Of a DNA stretch of 64,000 nucleotides, positions 17,589 to 26,243 are shown piece by piece (position 1 is the stretch's first letter; each line of letters begins with the position of its first letter). The stretch lies in assembly GCA_022511145.1 (NCBI GenBank), contig JAFLSC010000003.1, positions 1 through 64,000 on the forward strand, written 5' to 3'. Source of the DNA: Helicobacter sp. GTDB lineage: Bacteria; Campylobacterota; Campylobacteria; Campylobacterales; Helicobacteraceae. The notes beneath the pieces are model-generated. The model did no database searches and was not told the origin of the DNA. It saw only the letters and a list, made by a program, of their open reading frames with translations. A program made the position numbers and the translations under genes.

Positions 17589-18333
17589 AGAGAGCTTTAA
17601 GATTTTTATTGGTAGCAATTTTGTGAGCCATATCAATGGGGGTAATTGATAAAATATTGGAGCTTTCTAAAAGAGAGGGAGGATATATTGGGGATTTTAG
17701 CAGGATAATAGAATCTCGCACTTCCTTTTGCCGCACAAGGAAGCTTTTAAACCCACACAAAAAAGCAGTATAGAGCATAGAGGAATTTTGACTATAAGTT
17801 GTGAGGAGGCAATCCTCATTAGTGAGTGCAAAAAGCATTTTAAAATACTCATAGCTCCAAAGAGTTGAATTTTTTTTGGGACTAAAGGCATCTTGAAAAA
17901 CAATATCAAATTTTGTTTTTAAGGTGGGTAGAATCTCCCTAGCATCCCCGATATGCAAAGTAATAGAGAGATTGTTTTTACAATAATAATGTTTTTGTAT
18001 CAAAGAAAGCAAGATTTTTGAATCTAAAAGACTAGGGTAAGGGTGGGCAGTGAGTGAGGAGAGGAGTGTAATATTTTTTTCAGGGCTATGGATTTCAAGA
18101 TTGCCACAAAAATTGTGTGCTTTAGCATAAGCGATAAAGCAGAGCGTGTTAAATCCAAGCCCAAAACAAATATCAAGAATTTTAAGCTCGGATTTATCTT
18201 TAGCAAAATTAAAGGCAGGGATAATGTGTTTATGGAGCGTTTCTTTCAAAGCACCATCGCTAATGCAATGATAGGCTTCTTGAAATTCGTTACTAAATTG
18301 CGTAAAACTTTTATCTTGTGTTAGGACTTTCAT
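17572..18333 (-). CDS. MnmD-type tRNA U34 methyltransferase (MnmC methylase domain)
   Basis: This 253-residue protein resembles the N-terminal methylase half of MnmC, which makes the last methyl transfer to give 5-methylaminomethyl-2-thiouridine at tRNA position 34. The recognisable parts are SDGALKETLHKHI (about 26-38), the SAM loop LDICFGLGFNTL (about 55-66), and FQDAFSPKKNSTLWSYE (about 146-162), equivalent to the DGF-P-x-NP-x-MW motif of the family. The FAD oxidase half of E. coli MnmC is absent, as in stand-alone MnmD proteins. Start ATG 18333. It lies between tRNA-Ser and a divergent phosphatase gene. Confidence 0.8.
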   Translation of the reverse strand: MKVLTQDKSFTQFSNEFQEAYHCISDGALKETLHKHIIPAFNFAKDKSELKILDICFGLGFNTLCFIAYAKAHNFCGNLEIHSPEKNITLLSSLTAHPYPSLLDSKILLSLIQKHYYCKNNLSITLHIGDAREILPTLKTKFDIVFQDAFSPKKNSTLWSYEYFKMLFALTNEDCLLTTYSQNSSMLYTAFLCGFKSFLVRQKEVRDSIILLKSPIYPPSLLESSNILSITPIDMAHKIATNKNLKALYDSPQ

Positions 18334-18403
18334 TTTTGTTTATCTTGAATTAACAGAATTTTGATTAGAATTTTATCAATTTTTTTATTGGTAAGGTGTA
18401 AGT

Positions 18404-19111
18404 TTGGAGATTTTATCAGCGATTTTACAAGCAAGTGCGGTAATACACAAAGAGTTAAAAACAGGAGGTGAGAGATTTTTGGAGCCTTATGGAGTGGGTG
18501 CTGGAGGTGATATAGGGATTATAGCCGATAAAAGAGCAGAGGAAATTTTTGTGGATTTTCTTAAGCCTTTTGGTGAAATTATTTCCGAAGAAAGCGGTGT
18601 TATTAAGGGTGAAAATAGGGAGAATATTTTTTGTCTTGACCCGCTTGATGGGAGCAATAACTATGCTTGTTCTTTTCCTTATTATGGGGCAAGTATTCAC
18701 TCTAAGGGTAAAGAAAATCTAGCGGTGGTGGTAAATTTTTGCAACTTAGAGGTGATTTATCGGGATTGTAAGGGTGTGTTTATCGGGGATTTGAATACCC
18801 AAGATTTTAAGCCTTTTGTGAGTTCACCTCAATCAACTAAAATCGGGATTTTTGAGGGGGCTTATCAAAATGCCAAAGAAGTGGAGAAGTTTTTTTCTTT
18901 GGGATTAAAATTCCGCTCACCCGGAGCTTTAGCTCTGTCTTTGGCAAATGCTAGACGCGTGAATTTTGTATTTTTTAAAGGGGAGATAAGAGATTATGAT
19001 ATTTTAGCGGGACTTGCTATTTCACAAGATTTGTATCATTTTCAAGATAAAAATCTGCTTCTTATAAGTCAGCATAAGAATGTATTTGATAAAATATTAT
19101 CCTTTATTTGA
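18404..19111 (+). CDS. Inositol monophosphatase family protein
   Basis: The 235-residue protein has the lithium-sensitive phosphatase signatures: IISEESGV (about residues 60-67, metal-binding Glu) and LDPLDGSNNYACSFP (about 85-99). Such enzymes hydrolyse inositol phosphates, fructose bisphosphate or 3'-phosphoadenosine 5'-phosphate; the substrate here is not evident. The C-terminal motif, usually WD-x-A, reads RDYDILAG, an acceptable variant. The start is TTG with a weak AAGG site. Ends eight bases before accD, so it probably heads the accD-rlmH-dksA operon. Confidence 0.85.
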   Translation: MEILSAILQASAVIHKELKTGGERFLEPYGVGAGGDIGIIADKRAEEIFVDFLKPFGEIISEESGVIKGENRENIFCLDPLDGSNNYACSFPYYGASIHSKGKENLAVVVNFCNLEVIYRDCKGVFIGDLNTQDFKPFVSSPQSTKIGIFEGAYQNAKEVEKFFSLGLKFRSPGALALSLANARRVNFVFFKGEIRDYDILAGLAISQDLYHFQDKNLLLISQHKNVFDKILSFI

Positions 19112-19119
19112 ATTAAGGA

Positions 19120-19968
19120 ATGAAAGTGGGATTTGCAGATTTTTTTAAAAATTTCAAAAAAGAAGATAGAGCCGCTCCCAAAGAAGCACCAAGTCATTGG
19201 GTTAAATGCCCAAGCTGCAATGCTTTGATGTATTATAAAGAAGTGGTTGCCCAGCACCATACTTGCCCTAAATGTAATTTTCATATGCGGATAGGATTGC
19301 AAGAGAGGATTGCTTTAATGTGTGATGAAGGAAGTTTTATCGAGTATGATAAAGCACTCGCTCCAACAGACCCTCTAAATTTCGTGGATAAAAAGAGTTA
19401 CAAAAAACGCATTGAGGAATACGAAAAAAAATGCGGACGCCCTAGCTCTGTGGTAAGTGGAGAATGCACAATCAATGGCATTGGAGTGCAAATCGTCTTA
19501 TTTGATTTTGGCTTTATGGGCGGTTCATTGGGTTCTGTGGAAGGGGAAAAGATTGTCCGCTCTATCAATCGTGCGATTGAAAAAAGACAAGGTTTGGTTA
19601 TTGTTAGTGCAAGTGGGGGTGCAAGAATGCAAGAATCAACTTATTCTTTAATGCAAATGGCAAAAACTTCAGCCGCCCTTAATCGCCTCTCTGAAAGTCG
19701 CTTACCTTTTATTTCCGTTTTGAGCGACCCTACAATGGGTGGTGTGAGTGCGTCTTTTGCATTTTTGGGTGATATTATTATGGCAGAACCCGGTGCAATG
19801 ATTGGATTTGCAGGGGCTAGAGTGATTAAACAAACCATAAGGGAAGATTTACCACAAGGCTTTCAAACTGCGGAATTTTTGCTCGATTGTGGGTTGATTG
19901 ATATGATTGTGCAAAGAAAGGAAATGAAAAATACCATTGCACAATTGCTTTATTATCTTAATAATTAG
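19120..19968 (+). CDS. accD: Acetyl-CoA carboxylase carboxyltransferase beta subunit
   Basis: Together with AccA transfers CO2 from carboxybiotin to acetyl-CoA, giving malonyl-CoA for fatty acid synthesis. The N-terminal zinc ribbon is complete (CPSC at about 28-31 and CPKC at about 48-51), followed by the crotonase-type domain with VIVSASGGARMQE (about 160-172) and GGVSASFAFLGD (about 207-218). Length 282 is normal. Downstream rlmH begins just after its stop. Confidence 0.96.
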   Translation: MKVGFADFFKNFKKEDRAAPKEAPSHWVKCPSCNALMYYKEVVAQHHTCPKCNFHMRIGLQERIALMCDEGSFIEYDKALAPTDPLNFVDKKSYKKRIEEYEKKCGRPSSVVSGECTINGIGVQIVLFDFGFMGGSLGSVEGEKIVRSINRAIEKRQGLVIVSASGGARMQESTYSLMQMAKTSAALNRLSESRLPFISVLSDPTMGGVSASFAFLGDIIMAEPGAMIGFAGARVIKQTIREDLPQGFQTAEFLLDCGLIDMIVQRKEMKNTIAQLLYYLNN

Positions 19969-19975
19969 GTGTTTA

Positions 19976-20443
19976 GTGATTAAAGTTTTTGTGTATTATA
20001 TCGCTAAGCAAACGCAAGACATAAGTGAGGCAATTTGTCAAGAATTTGCCCTTTTGTGCGGGGGTTTTGGTGTGCAGTTAGAGTTTATTAATGCTTTTTG
20101 CAAAACAATCAAAGAGGGACAAAAGGTTAATGCTAAACTCGCTCAAGCGTCTTATTCTCAAGTTTTTTTAAAATCTTTTAAAAATCATCAATACCGAATT
20201 GCTCTTGCACCTCAAGGGAAGGTTTTGGATTCTTATGGTTTTGCTGAATTGTTACAAAATAAAACAGAGATTGTATTTTTTATCGGGGGAGCGTATGGAC
20301 TAGAGGAATCATTTTTGCAACAATGCCATCAATGTGTGAGTTTATCGAATCTAACTTTGAGTCATAAGGTGGCAAAAGTGGTTTTAAGTGAGCAAATTTA
20401 CAGGGGGTTTGGATTACTCAATCATCACCCTTATCATAAATAA
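19976..20443 (+). CDS. rlmH: 23S rRNA (pseudouridine1915-N3)-methyltransferase
   Basis: SPOUT-class methylase that acts on helix 69 of 23S rRNA in the 70S ribosome. I take GTG 19976 as start, giving 155 residues, the exact usual RlmH length; the reading frame extends further upstream but only into accD. The C-terminal knot is clear: FFIGGAYGLEE (about 100-110) binding SAM, then LSLSNLTLSHKVAKVVLSEQ-like helix and the final YRGFGLLNHHPYHK, with the conserved NHPYH end altered to NHHPYHK. It lies directly between accD and the DksA-type gene. Confidence 0.92.
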   Translation: MIKVFVYYIAKQTQDISEAICQEFALLCGGFGVQLEFINAFCKTIKEGQKVNAKLAQASYSQVFLKSFKNHQYRIALAPQGKVLDSYGFAELLQNKTEIVFFIGGAYGLEESFLQQCHQCVSLSNLTLSHKVAKVVLSEQIYRGFGLLNHHPYHK

Positions 20444-20468
20444 GGGCTATAATAAGGTCGGAGGTTAA

Positions 20469-20831
20469 ATGGAAGAGAATGATTTAAATGAGTTCAAAAA
20501 TATTTTGTTAGCTAAGAGGGAGGCGATTTTACATAACAATCAAGAACATCACGCGAGAATGAAAATAGTGCGGGAAAATTCACTGGGTGATGAAGCGGAT
20601 TTTGCGGCAATACAAATGACAAATGTGCTAGAGGGTTCAATCTTTAGGCAGCATTATCAAGATTTAGAATACATTAACCAAGCTTTAAAAAAGATAGAAG
20701 AAGGCGGTTATGGAATCTGTGAAATGTGTGATGAGCCTATCGGGATTGAGAGACTAAAAGCAAAACCTTACGCAAAATATTGTATAGTTTGTAGAGAAAT
20801 TGTAGAAAAAAATCAAAAGGAGACTAAATGA
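20469..20831 (+). CDS. DksA/TraR family zinc-finger protein
   Basis: This 120-residue protein is a DksA-type transcription factor, a family that enters the RNA polymerase secondary channel and potentiates ppGpp. It has a coiled-coil part (residues about 1-80) with the tip GDEADFAA (about 38-45) containing the acidic residues, and the zinc finger C-x2-C-x17-C-x2-C (CEMCDEP at about 88-94, CIVC at about 112-115). A GGAGG ribosome site precedes ATG 20469. The stop overlaps the following membrane gene by four bases. Confidence 0.9.
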   Translation: MEENDLNEFKNILLAKREAILHNNQEHHARMKIVRENSLGDEADFAAIQMTNVLEGSIFRQHYQDLEYINQALKKIEEGGYGICEMCDEPIGIERLKAKPYAKYCIVCREIVEKNQKETK

Positions 20832-21850
20832 AGTTAAAATATTATATTGGAGCATTATTTGTTTTTATTGTTTTGTTGGGATTGTATGTGTATAGTTTAA
20901 GCGGAGAATCTTATACGATTCATCTGCCTTTTTCAGAAACAAGTATTACCTTACTCGTAGCCCTTTGGTATGTGATTCCTGTTATTATCTTTTTCTTTAT
21001 TGTGGTGTTTTTGGAATTTGGCGGAAAATATCGCCTATGGCGTAAAAGAAGCAAATATAAACAAGATTATCGATTGATTTTAGAGCAAATCGAAAATCAA
21101 CTACTTTCTAAAAATATCTCGCTTAAACAGCCCATAATGAATCGTTACAAAGCCCTTTCAACTTTGTTACATAATTTAACATTTGATGTTAAAGAGGGCA
21201 CACCTATTAAAAGTGGTGAAGCAAGGATTGATGAACTTATTGAAACTTTAGGTAATCTTAAGCGTGGTGAGTATGTTAATCTTAAAAAATTCTCGCCCCC
21301 TTCTACCTCTTCTTTTGTAAGGCAAAATATGATTAATCACATTCATAGTGATGAAAAGTTTGCTCTTGAGGTCCTTAAAAAATCAAGCTATGAGGAAGAA
21401 TACCGCAAAGAAGCTTTTAAAAAACTCTTAGACAAAGAGGACAATATCAAAGAGCTAAAACGTTATGTGGGGGAAATTAAGTTTGATAAAGAAATGGCAA
21501 ATCAAGTCTTAGGTATGTGCTATGCTAAAAAATTAGATTTCAATCAAGATGAGATTTTGCAACTTTGTGCCGAGATGAAATACACCAAAGAGGAATATTT
21601 GCATTTGGCAAGAAAAATGAAAGAATGCTATGAGCCTTCAAGCTGGGTAAGTTTGTTTGAAGCTTTAGCTAATAAAAATGAAGCCGCAGAGATTGCTTAC
21701 TTTTATGTATTGTTAGAGCTAGAAATGATTGATGAAGCCAAAGAAAAGCTTGCAACCTACCCTGAAAATGAGTTTTTAAAAGTGAGGGCTTATTTGGATT
21801 TGAAAGATTTAGGTAAAAAATATCCCCTTGAACTTTTCTTACTTGATTAA
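20828..21850 (+). CDS. Membrane protein of unknown function
   Basis: A 340-residue protein with two N-terminal membrane helices (about residues 5-24 and 40-66) and a cytoplasmic remainder that is helical and rich in Lys/Glu, with short TPR-like helix pairs in the last 150 residues (EEYRKEAFKKLLDKED, KNEAAEIAYFYVLLELEMID). I know no characterised family. It is coupled to the DksA-type gene by an ATGA overlap and ends the operon; a weak stem-loop follows. A scaffold role at the membrane is only a guess. Confidence 0.75.
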   Translation: MKLKYYIGALFVFIVLLGLYVYSLSGESYTIHLPFSETSITLLVALWYVIPVIIFFFIVVFLEFGGKYRLWRKRSKYKQDYRLILEQIENQLLSKNISLKQPIMNRYKALSTLLHNLTFDVKEGTPIKSGEARIDELIETLGNLKRGEYVNLKKFSPPSTSSFVRQNMINHIHSDEKFALEVLKKSSYEEEYRKEAFKKLLDKEDNIKELKRYVGEIKFDKEMANQVLGMCYAKKLDFNQDEILQLCAEMKYTKEEYLHLARKMKECYEPSSWVSLFEALANKNEAAEIAYFYVLLELEMIDEAKEKLATYPENEFLKVRAYLDLKDLGKKYPLELFLLD

Positions 21851-21852
21851 TT

Positions 21853-21873
21853 AGCTTATAGAGAAAATAAGCT
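21853..21873 (+). terminator. Stem-loop after the accD-rlmH-dksA operon
   Basis: AGCTTAT pairs with ATAAGCT across a 7-base loop, three bases after the stop, followed by TTAATAG. It could act as a weak terminator before the convergent tRNA. Confidence 0.4.
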
Positions 21874-21924
21874 TTAATAGTTAGCTTTTTTTGAAAGTAG
21901 AATTTAATAATACAGAGAGTATTA

Positions 21925-22015
21925 TGGCGGACAGAGAGAGATTCGAACTCTCGGTAATCTTGCGACTACGCATCCTTAGCAGGGATGTGGTTTCAGCCAA
22001 CTCACCCATCTGTCC
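21925..22015 (-). tRNA. tRNA-Ser (anticodon GCT)
   Basis: 91 bases including encoded CCA. On the minus strand the acceptor GGACAGA pairs with TCTGTCC, discriminator G; the long variable arm (CGTAGTCGCAAGATTACCG region) is typical of serine tRNA. The anticodon loop CTGCTAA reads GCT, decoding AGU/AGC. Confidence 0.95.
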
Positions 22016-22067
22016 AAAGAGTTTAAGAAAGTGAGATTATACTCAAAAAAATTAAAAAACTTCTTAA

Positions 22068-23135
22068 TTAAAGCTCGCTTCCCTGTAAAGCTTCCACTTG
22101 AAAATAAGCGATAATAGGGTCAATCACGCTATCTAAATTCCCACTAAGCATAATTTCCTCTAGGCTGTAAAGTGTCAATCCTACGCGGTGGTCGCTTAAG
22201 CGATTTTGAGGATAATTATAAGTGCGGATTCGCTCACTTCTATCCCCGCTTCCTACTTGCGATTTTCTTACATCGGCATTTTGCTGCATTTGAGTTTGCA
22301 TTTGGACTTCATAGATTCTTGCTTTAAGGATTTTTAAAGCTTTGTCTTTATTTTTGTGTTGAGATTTCTCATCTTGCATAGAGACGCTAATACCTGTGGG
22401 AATATGTGTGATTCTTACTGCGGAATCGGTTGTATTAACGCATTGTCCGCCGTGTCCCCCCGCTCTAAAAACATCAATCCTTAAATCATTGGGATTAATC
22501 GTTACTTCCACATCATCAACTTCAGGCATAATTGCCACTGTGATAGCAGAAGTGTGAATTCTTCCTTGTGATTCTGTTTCAGGGACGCGTTGCACTCGGT
22601 GCGTGCCGCCTTCATATTTCAATCTTGAATAAGCTCCTTTGCCTTTAATGAGGGCAATAACTTCCTTGTAGCCTCCCACATTATTTTCACTTGAACTTAT
22701 GATTTCTACTTTCCAACCTCTAATTTCAGCGTATCGCACATAGGTGCGGAATAAATCCCCTACAAATATCCCCGCTTCATCACCCCCTGTGCCTGCTCTG
22801 ATTTCTAAATAAATATTTTTATCATCATTAGGGTCTTTGGGTAAAAGCAAAATTTTGATTTCAGATTCTAAAGTAATGTTTTGAGTCTCTGCTTCTTTAA
22901 TCTCTTCTTTGGCTAATTCGCCTAACTCTTTATCATCAAGCAAGGCTTTGTTGTCTTCTATGGTTTGCAGATTTTTTAAGAATTGTTTTGCTTTTAAGAC
23001 AAGCTCTTCTAAATCGCTTTGCTCTTTGCTTAACTCTGCAATCTTTTTGGTATCACTAAGGATTTGAGGAGAAACGAGCAATCGATTAATCTCCTCATAA
23101 CGTTGAATAAAAGGCTCGAGTTTTGAGGCTAACAT
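22068..23135 (-). CDS. prfA: Peptide chain release factor 1
   Basis: Terminates translation at UAA and UAG. The 355-residue protein carries the peptidyl-hydrolysis GGQ motif in [13 protein letters not shown] (about residues 226-238) and the stop-codon tripeptide region in a domain containing [10 protein letters not shown] (about 188-197). Length is normal. rpsT lies 32 bases upstream on the same strand, the pairing found in H. pylori (rpsT-prfA next to glmM-lspA). Confidence 0.97.
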   Translation of the reverse strand: MLASKLEPFIQRYEEINRLLVSPQILSDTKKIAELSKEQSDLEELVLKAKQFLKNLQTIEDNKALLDDKELGELAKEEIKEAETQNITLESEIKILLLPKDPNDDKNIYLEIRAGTGGDEAGIFVGDLFRTYVRYAEIRGWKVEIISSSENNVGGYKEVIALIKGKGAYSRLKYEGGTHRVQRVPETESQGRIHTSAITVAIMPEVDDVEVTINPNDLRIDVFRAGGHGGQCVNTTDSAVRITHIPTGISVSMQDEKSQHKNKDKALKILKARIYEVQMQTQMQQNADVRKSQVGSGDRSERIRTYNYPQNRLSDHRVGLTLYSLEEIMLSGNLDSVIDPIIAYFQVEALQGSEL

Positions 23136-23167
23136 AAGAAAAATAATTTCAGATAATACCCAAAGTA

Positions 23168-23440
23168 TTACTTAGCGGTTGCGGCTTTTTTTAGAGCTGC
23201 ATTAAGTCGGCTTACTTTTCTAGCGGCGGTGTTTTTTGTCAAAATCCCTTTGCTAATGTAGCTATGAAAAGTTTGATTAGCTTGTTTGAAAATTTCTTGT
23301 GCCTTTGTTATATCTTGAGCTTTGATTGCTTCATTAAAGCTTCTTGTGATATTTTTGATTCGGGTTTTGTAGTAGCGATTTCTTTCTGTGCGTGTTTTTG
23401 TCTGCCGAATGCGTTTTTGTGCTGATTTATGATTTGCCAT
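23168..23440 (-). CDS. rpsT: 30S ribosomal protein S20
   Basis: A 90-residue basic three-helix protein binding 16S rRNA. It begins [14 protein letters not shown], the family signature, and keeps the [19 protein letters not shown] segment typical of S20. It is divergent from glmM with an 83-base gap between, and is followed by prfA. Confidence 0.97.
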   Translation of the reverse strand: MANHKSAQKRIRQTKTRTERNRYYKTRIKNITRSFNEAIKAQDITKAQEIFKQANQTFHSYISKGILTKNTAARKVSRLNAALKKAATAK

Positions 23441-23523
23441 AGGGTGTTAATCCTTTTATAAAAAAATTTAAGCTAAAATTTTATTTGAATTTTTATTAAA
23501 AGCAAATAAAAACTTAAAGGTGA

Positions 23524-24876
23524 ATGATGGGCTTAGTAGAAAAACTCTTTGGGACAGATGGTGTTCGTGGAAAGGCGGGAGTGAAGTTAAATTCTTTTTG
23601 TGCGTTGAAACTTGGAATCTCTGCGGGGATTTATTATCGCAAACACGCGACAACTAATAGGATTTTGATTGGAAAAGACACGCGAAGAAGTGGTTATATG
23701 CTTGAAAATGCCCTTGTTAGTGGTTTAACAGCAGTGGGCTATAATGTGATTCAAATCGGTCCTATGCCTACTCCCGCGATTGCTTACTTAACCGAGGATA
23801 TGCGGTGTGATGGTGGGATTATGGTGAGTGCAAGTCATAACCCTTATGCGGATAATGGGATTAAATTCTTTGGTAAGAGTGGTTATAAAATCAACGAAAA
23901 AGACGAAGAAGAAATCGAGCAGATTTATTATGATGATGCTCTTTTGGAGTCTGCACAAAAAACCGGTAAAGCCATTGGTTCAAGTAAAAGGATTGATGAT
24001 GTGGTGGGACGCTATATCGTGCATATTAAAAATTCTTTTCCCAAAGAGCTATCCCTCTATGGAATCCGTATTGTGATTGATTGTGCTAATGGGGCAGCTT
24101 ATAAGGTTGCTCCTACGATTTTTAGTGAGCTGGGTGCGGAAGTCTTTGTGATTAATGATGAACCTAATGGGTTTAATATTAATGAGGGTTGCGGGGCAAC
24201 GCAACCTTTAATGTTACAAGAGGAAGTTAGAAAAGTGCGGGCAGATATTGGATTTGCTCTTGATGGTGATGCTGATAGGCTTGTGGTGGTTGATGAAAAG
24301 GGTGAGGTGGTTAATGGCGATAAACTGATAGGGATTTTAGCCCTAGCGTGTAAAAACAATAAGACGCTCCAAAGTAATAGCATTGTAGCAACCACAATGA
24401 GTAATTATGCCCTAGAGGAATTCCTCGCTCGTCATAAAATTCAACTTATTCGCTCTAATATCGGGGATAAATATGTGCTTGAAGAAATGCTTAAAAACAA
24501 TCTTAATTTTGGCGGTGAGCAAAGCGGGCATATTATTTTTAGTGATTTTGCAAAAACAGGTGATGGTTTAGTCTCTGCTTTGCAAACAATCGCTTATGTG
24601 ATTAAATCGCAAAAATGTGCATCAGAGGCATTAAATTGCTTTGAGCTTTATCCTCAAGTGCTAAAAAATCTCAATATTCAATCCAAGCCCCCTTTGGAAT
24701 CTCTAAAAGGTTATAGTGATTTTCTTAAAAGTATAGAAGCTCAAAAAATAAGGCATCTTATTCGGTATAGCGGGACAGAAAATAAACTCCGCATTCTCTT
24801 AGAAGGCAAAGATTCTAAAAAGCTTGATTTGGCACTCAAACAAGCTCAAGAGTATTTTAAAGGAAAAATTTATTAA
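23524..24876 (+). CDS. glmM: Phosphoglucosamine mutase
   Basis: Interconverts glucosamine-6-phosphate and glucosamine-1-phosphate on the way to UDP-GlcNAc for peptidoglycan and lipopolysaccharide. The 450-residue enzyme shows [10 protein letters not shown] near the start, the phosphoserine loop MVSASHNPY (about residues 100-108), the metal loop LDGDADRL (about 246-253) and the phosphate-binding [11 protein letters not shown] (about 418-428). Two ATGs in tandem start it; the second (23527) has the better distance to AAAGG. lspA overlaps its stop by one base (TAATG). Confidence 0.96.
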   Translation: MMGLVEKLFGTDGVRGKAGVKLNSFCALKLGISAGIYYRKHATTNRILIGKDTRRSGYMLENALVSGLTAVGYNVIQIGPMPTPAIAYLTEDMRCDGGIMVSASHNPYADNGIKFFGKSGYKINEKDEEEIEQIYYDDALLESAQKTGKAIGSSKRIDDVVGRYIVHIKNSFPKELSLYGIRIVIDCANGAAYKVAPTIFSELGAEVFVINDEPNGFNINEGCGATQPLMLQEEVRKVRADIGFALDGDADRLVVVDEKGEVVNGDKLIGILALACKNNKTLQSNSIVATTMSNYALEEFLARHKIQLIRSNIGDKYVLEEMLKNNLNFGGEQSGHIIFSDFAKTGDGLVSALQTIAYVIKSQKCASEALNCFELYPQVLKNLNIQSKPPLESLKGYSDFLKSIEAQKIRHLIRYSGTENKLRILLEGKDSKKLDLALKQAQEYFKGKIY

Positions 24877-25337
24877 TGAGAGATTTTTTCTTGCTCCCTT
24901 TTCTTTTGTGTTTTTGCGGTGTTTTTTTGATTGACCAAGCTATTAAGTGGTTTTTTTTGCTTAGTGAATATACCTTTGAGGGGAATGTGATTTCACTTAT
25001 TCTTGTTTTTAATAAAGGCGTTGCATTTTCACTCTTAGCTTTTTTGCAAGAATGGTTAAAATATCTGCAAATCGTGCTTTTAGTGGGGATTTTTGTCTTT
25101 TTGTGGAGACATCAAACAATCCTTAAAGCTCACCTTTATCCTCTTGGAATTATCTTTGGAGCGGGTGCGTCTAATATCCTTGACCGCTTTATTCACGGGG
25201 GTGTTGTGGATTATGTTTATTGGCATTATCTCTTTAATTTTGCGATTTTTAATTTCGCTGATGCGATGATTAATATTGGAGTAGTCATTATTTTTTATCA
25301 AATCTTTTTAAGAAAAACTAAAAGCAAAAGTCGATAA
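24876..25337 (+). CDS. lspA: Lipoprotein signal peptidase
   Basis: Cleaves the signal peptide of diacylated prolipoproteins at the inner membrane. The 153-residue protein has four membrane helices and the two catalytic Asp motifs: NILDRFIHGGVVDY (about residues 100-113) and FNFADAMINIG (about 125-135). Length is normal. It would process the two lipoproteins of the 38204-41296 operon in this window. Overlaps glmM by one base. Confidence 0.95.
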   Translation: MRDFFLLPFLLCFCGVFLIDQAIKWFFLLSEYTFEGNVISLILVFNKGVAFSLLAFLQEWLKYLQIVLLVGIFVFLWRHQTILKAHLYPLGIIFGAGASNILDRFIHGGVVDYVYWHYLFNFAIFNFADAMINIGVVIIFYQIFLRKTKSKSR

Positions 25338-25399
25338 AATCTAACATTTCAAAATATTTGATATTTTGGATTGCTTCTTTATTTATTACTTCTTGTTTA

Positions 25400-25475
25400 G
25401 GTCGCGTAGCTCAGTTGGTAGAGCACTACCTTGACATGGTAGTGGTCGCTGGTTCAAGTCCAGTCGTGGCCACCA
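25400..25475 (+). tRNA. tRNA-Val (anticodon GAC)
   Basis: 76 bases with encoded CCA. Acceptor GGTCGCG pairs with CGTGGCC (two G-U pairs), D arm GCTC-AGTTGGTA-GAGC, anticodon loop TTGACAT reading GAC, T arm CTGG-TTCAAGT-CCAG. Decodes GUU/GUC. A pseudogene begins right at its 3' end. Confidence 0.96.
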
Positions 25476-25686
25476 TAAAATCTTTAAAATCAAAACTAAG
25501 ACAGAGGAAAAATATATAACAAGTCTAGGTTGGAAACCACAAGCATTATCAAATTATGAAAAAACAAAATCTTATCCCGATAGATACCCAATTAATACTG
25601 ATAGTATAGGGGTTGAGGTGGTGGCTGATTACAAAAATAATCAATGGGAAGAGATTACTAAAAAGCAAAAAGAATCTCTGACTTGA
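25476..25686 (+). pseudogene. Remnant of an N-acetylmuramoyl-L-alanine amidase-like gene
   Basis: From the tRNA 3' end one frame reads on without a start codon as ...TEEKYITSLGWKPQALSN..., then YPINTDSIGVEVVADY and a Trp-Glu-Glu followed by TKKQKESL before a stop at 25684-25686. The NTDSIGVEVVADY segment with following W-x2-(I/L)-T-x2-Q matches the amidase_2-type peptidoglycan amidases of Campylobacterota, where this strand lies next to the zinc site. Both ends are missing: no start, no upstream zinc His, and the C-terminal part is lost to a stop or frameshift. Identification is by recalled family pattern. Confidence 0.55.
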
Positions 25687-25861
25687 TATAAGATGTGCAT
25701 ATATTTCCTATAAAAACAAGCAAGGTTTGCTTATAGAGCATTCACTTGGACAAAAAGTCATTGATACATACAAGAAATATGTATTTTTTATAGATGAATT
25801 TTCCTTTGCAAAAGATGAGGAGTATAAAGATATTAAAAATTATACTTTTTTTAAAGCTTAA
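25682..25861 (+). pseudogene. Shifted-frame fragment of an unknown protein
   Basis: In a different frame from the amidase remnant, the strand reads through without stops for about 58 codons, including KQGLLIEHSLGQKVIDTYKK and FIDEFSFAKDEEYKDIKN, and ends at TAA 25859-25861. There is no start codon. Protein-like composition suggests the 3' end of a decayed gene rather than noise. Function unknown. Confidence 0.4.
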
Positions 25862-25904
25862 AAGATAAAGTTAAAGAGATAAGTTTGGGGTTCGAGCTAT
25901 AAAT

Positions 25905-26133
25905 ATGAAAAAAATTATCATTTCATTTTGTTTTGCAAGTTGTTTAATATTAGGCTATTGTTATTACAATCAAGAAAATTTTATTCTTATGGAATATAAA
26001 CCACAATCTGCCTAACATAGTAGCTAAAAAAGATAATACAAAGCAAGAAACAAAAAATGTAATCTATATTGATACACCTAAGATATATTTTCATTCTTTA
26101 AAGAAAGATGATTTTTTGAGGATTAGGGGGTAA
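25905..26133 (+). pseudogene. Frameshifted small secreted protein
   Basis: ATG 25905 opens MKKIIISFCFASCLILGYC, a clear signal peptide or membrane anchor, then stops after 36 codons at 26013. A different frame continues at once (NLPNIVAKKDNTKQETKN, then YIDTPKIYFHSLKKDDF) to TAA 26131-26133, so a single indel near 26000 would restore one protein of about 75 residues. Unknown family; no intact copy here to compare. Confidence 0.5.
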
Positions 26134-26243
26134 AATTAAGATAAATTGCAGTGGTAAAAGCAACTAAAAGTAAAAAATATTTTAAATAATATTAAATCAA
26201 GGAGACAAAAAAATAATTTGGGATTGCAATTAATATAAAAAAG

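Noticed and set aside
25400..26243. Active prophage or integrative element at tRNA-Val
   Set aside because: No integrase, no transposase and no second tRNA-end repeat were seen in the window; only decayed cargo-like pieces remain.
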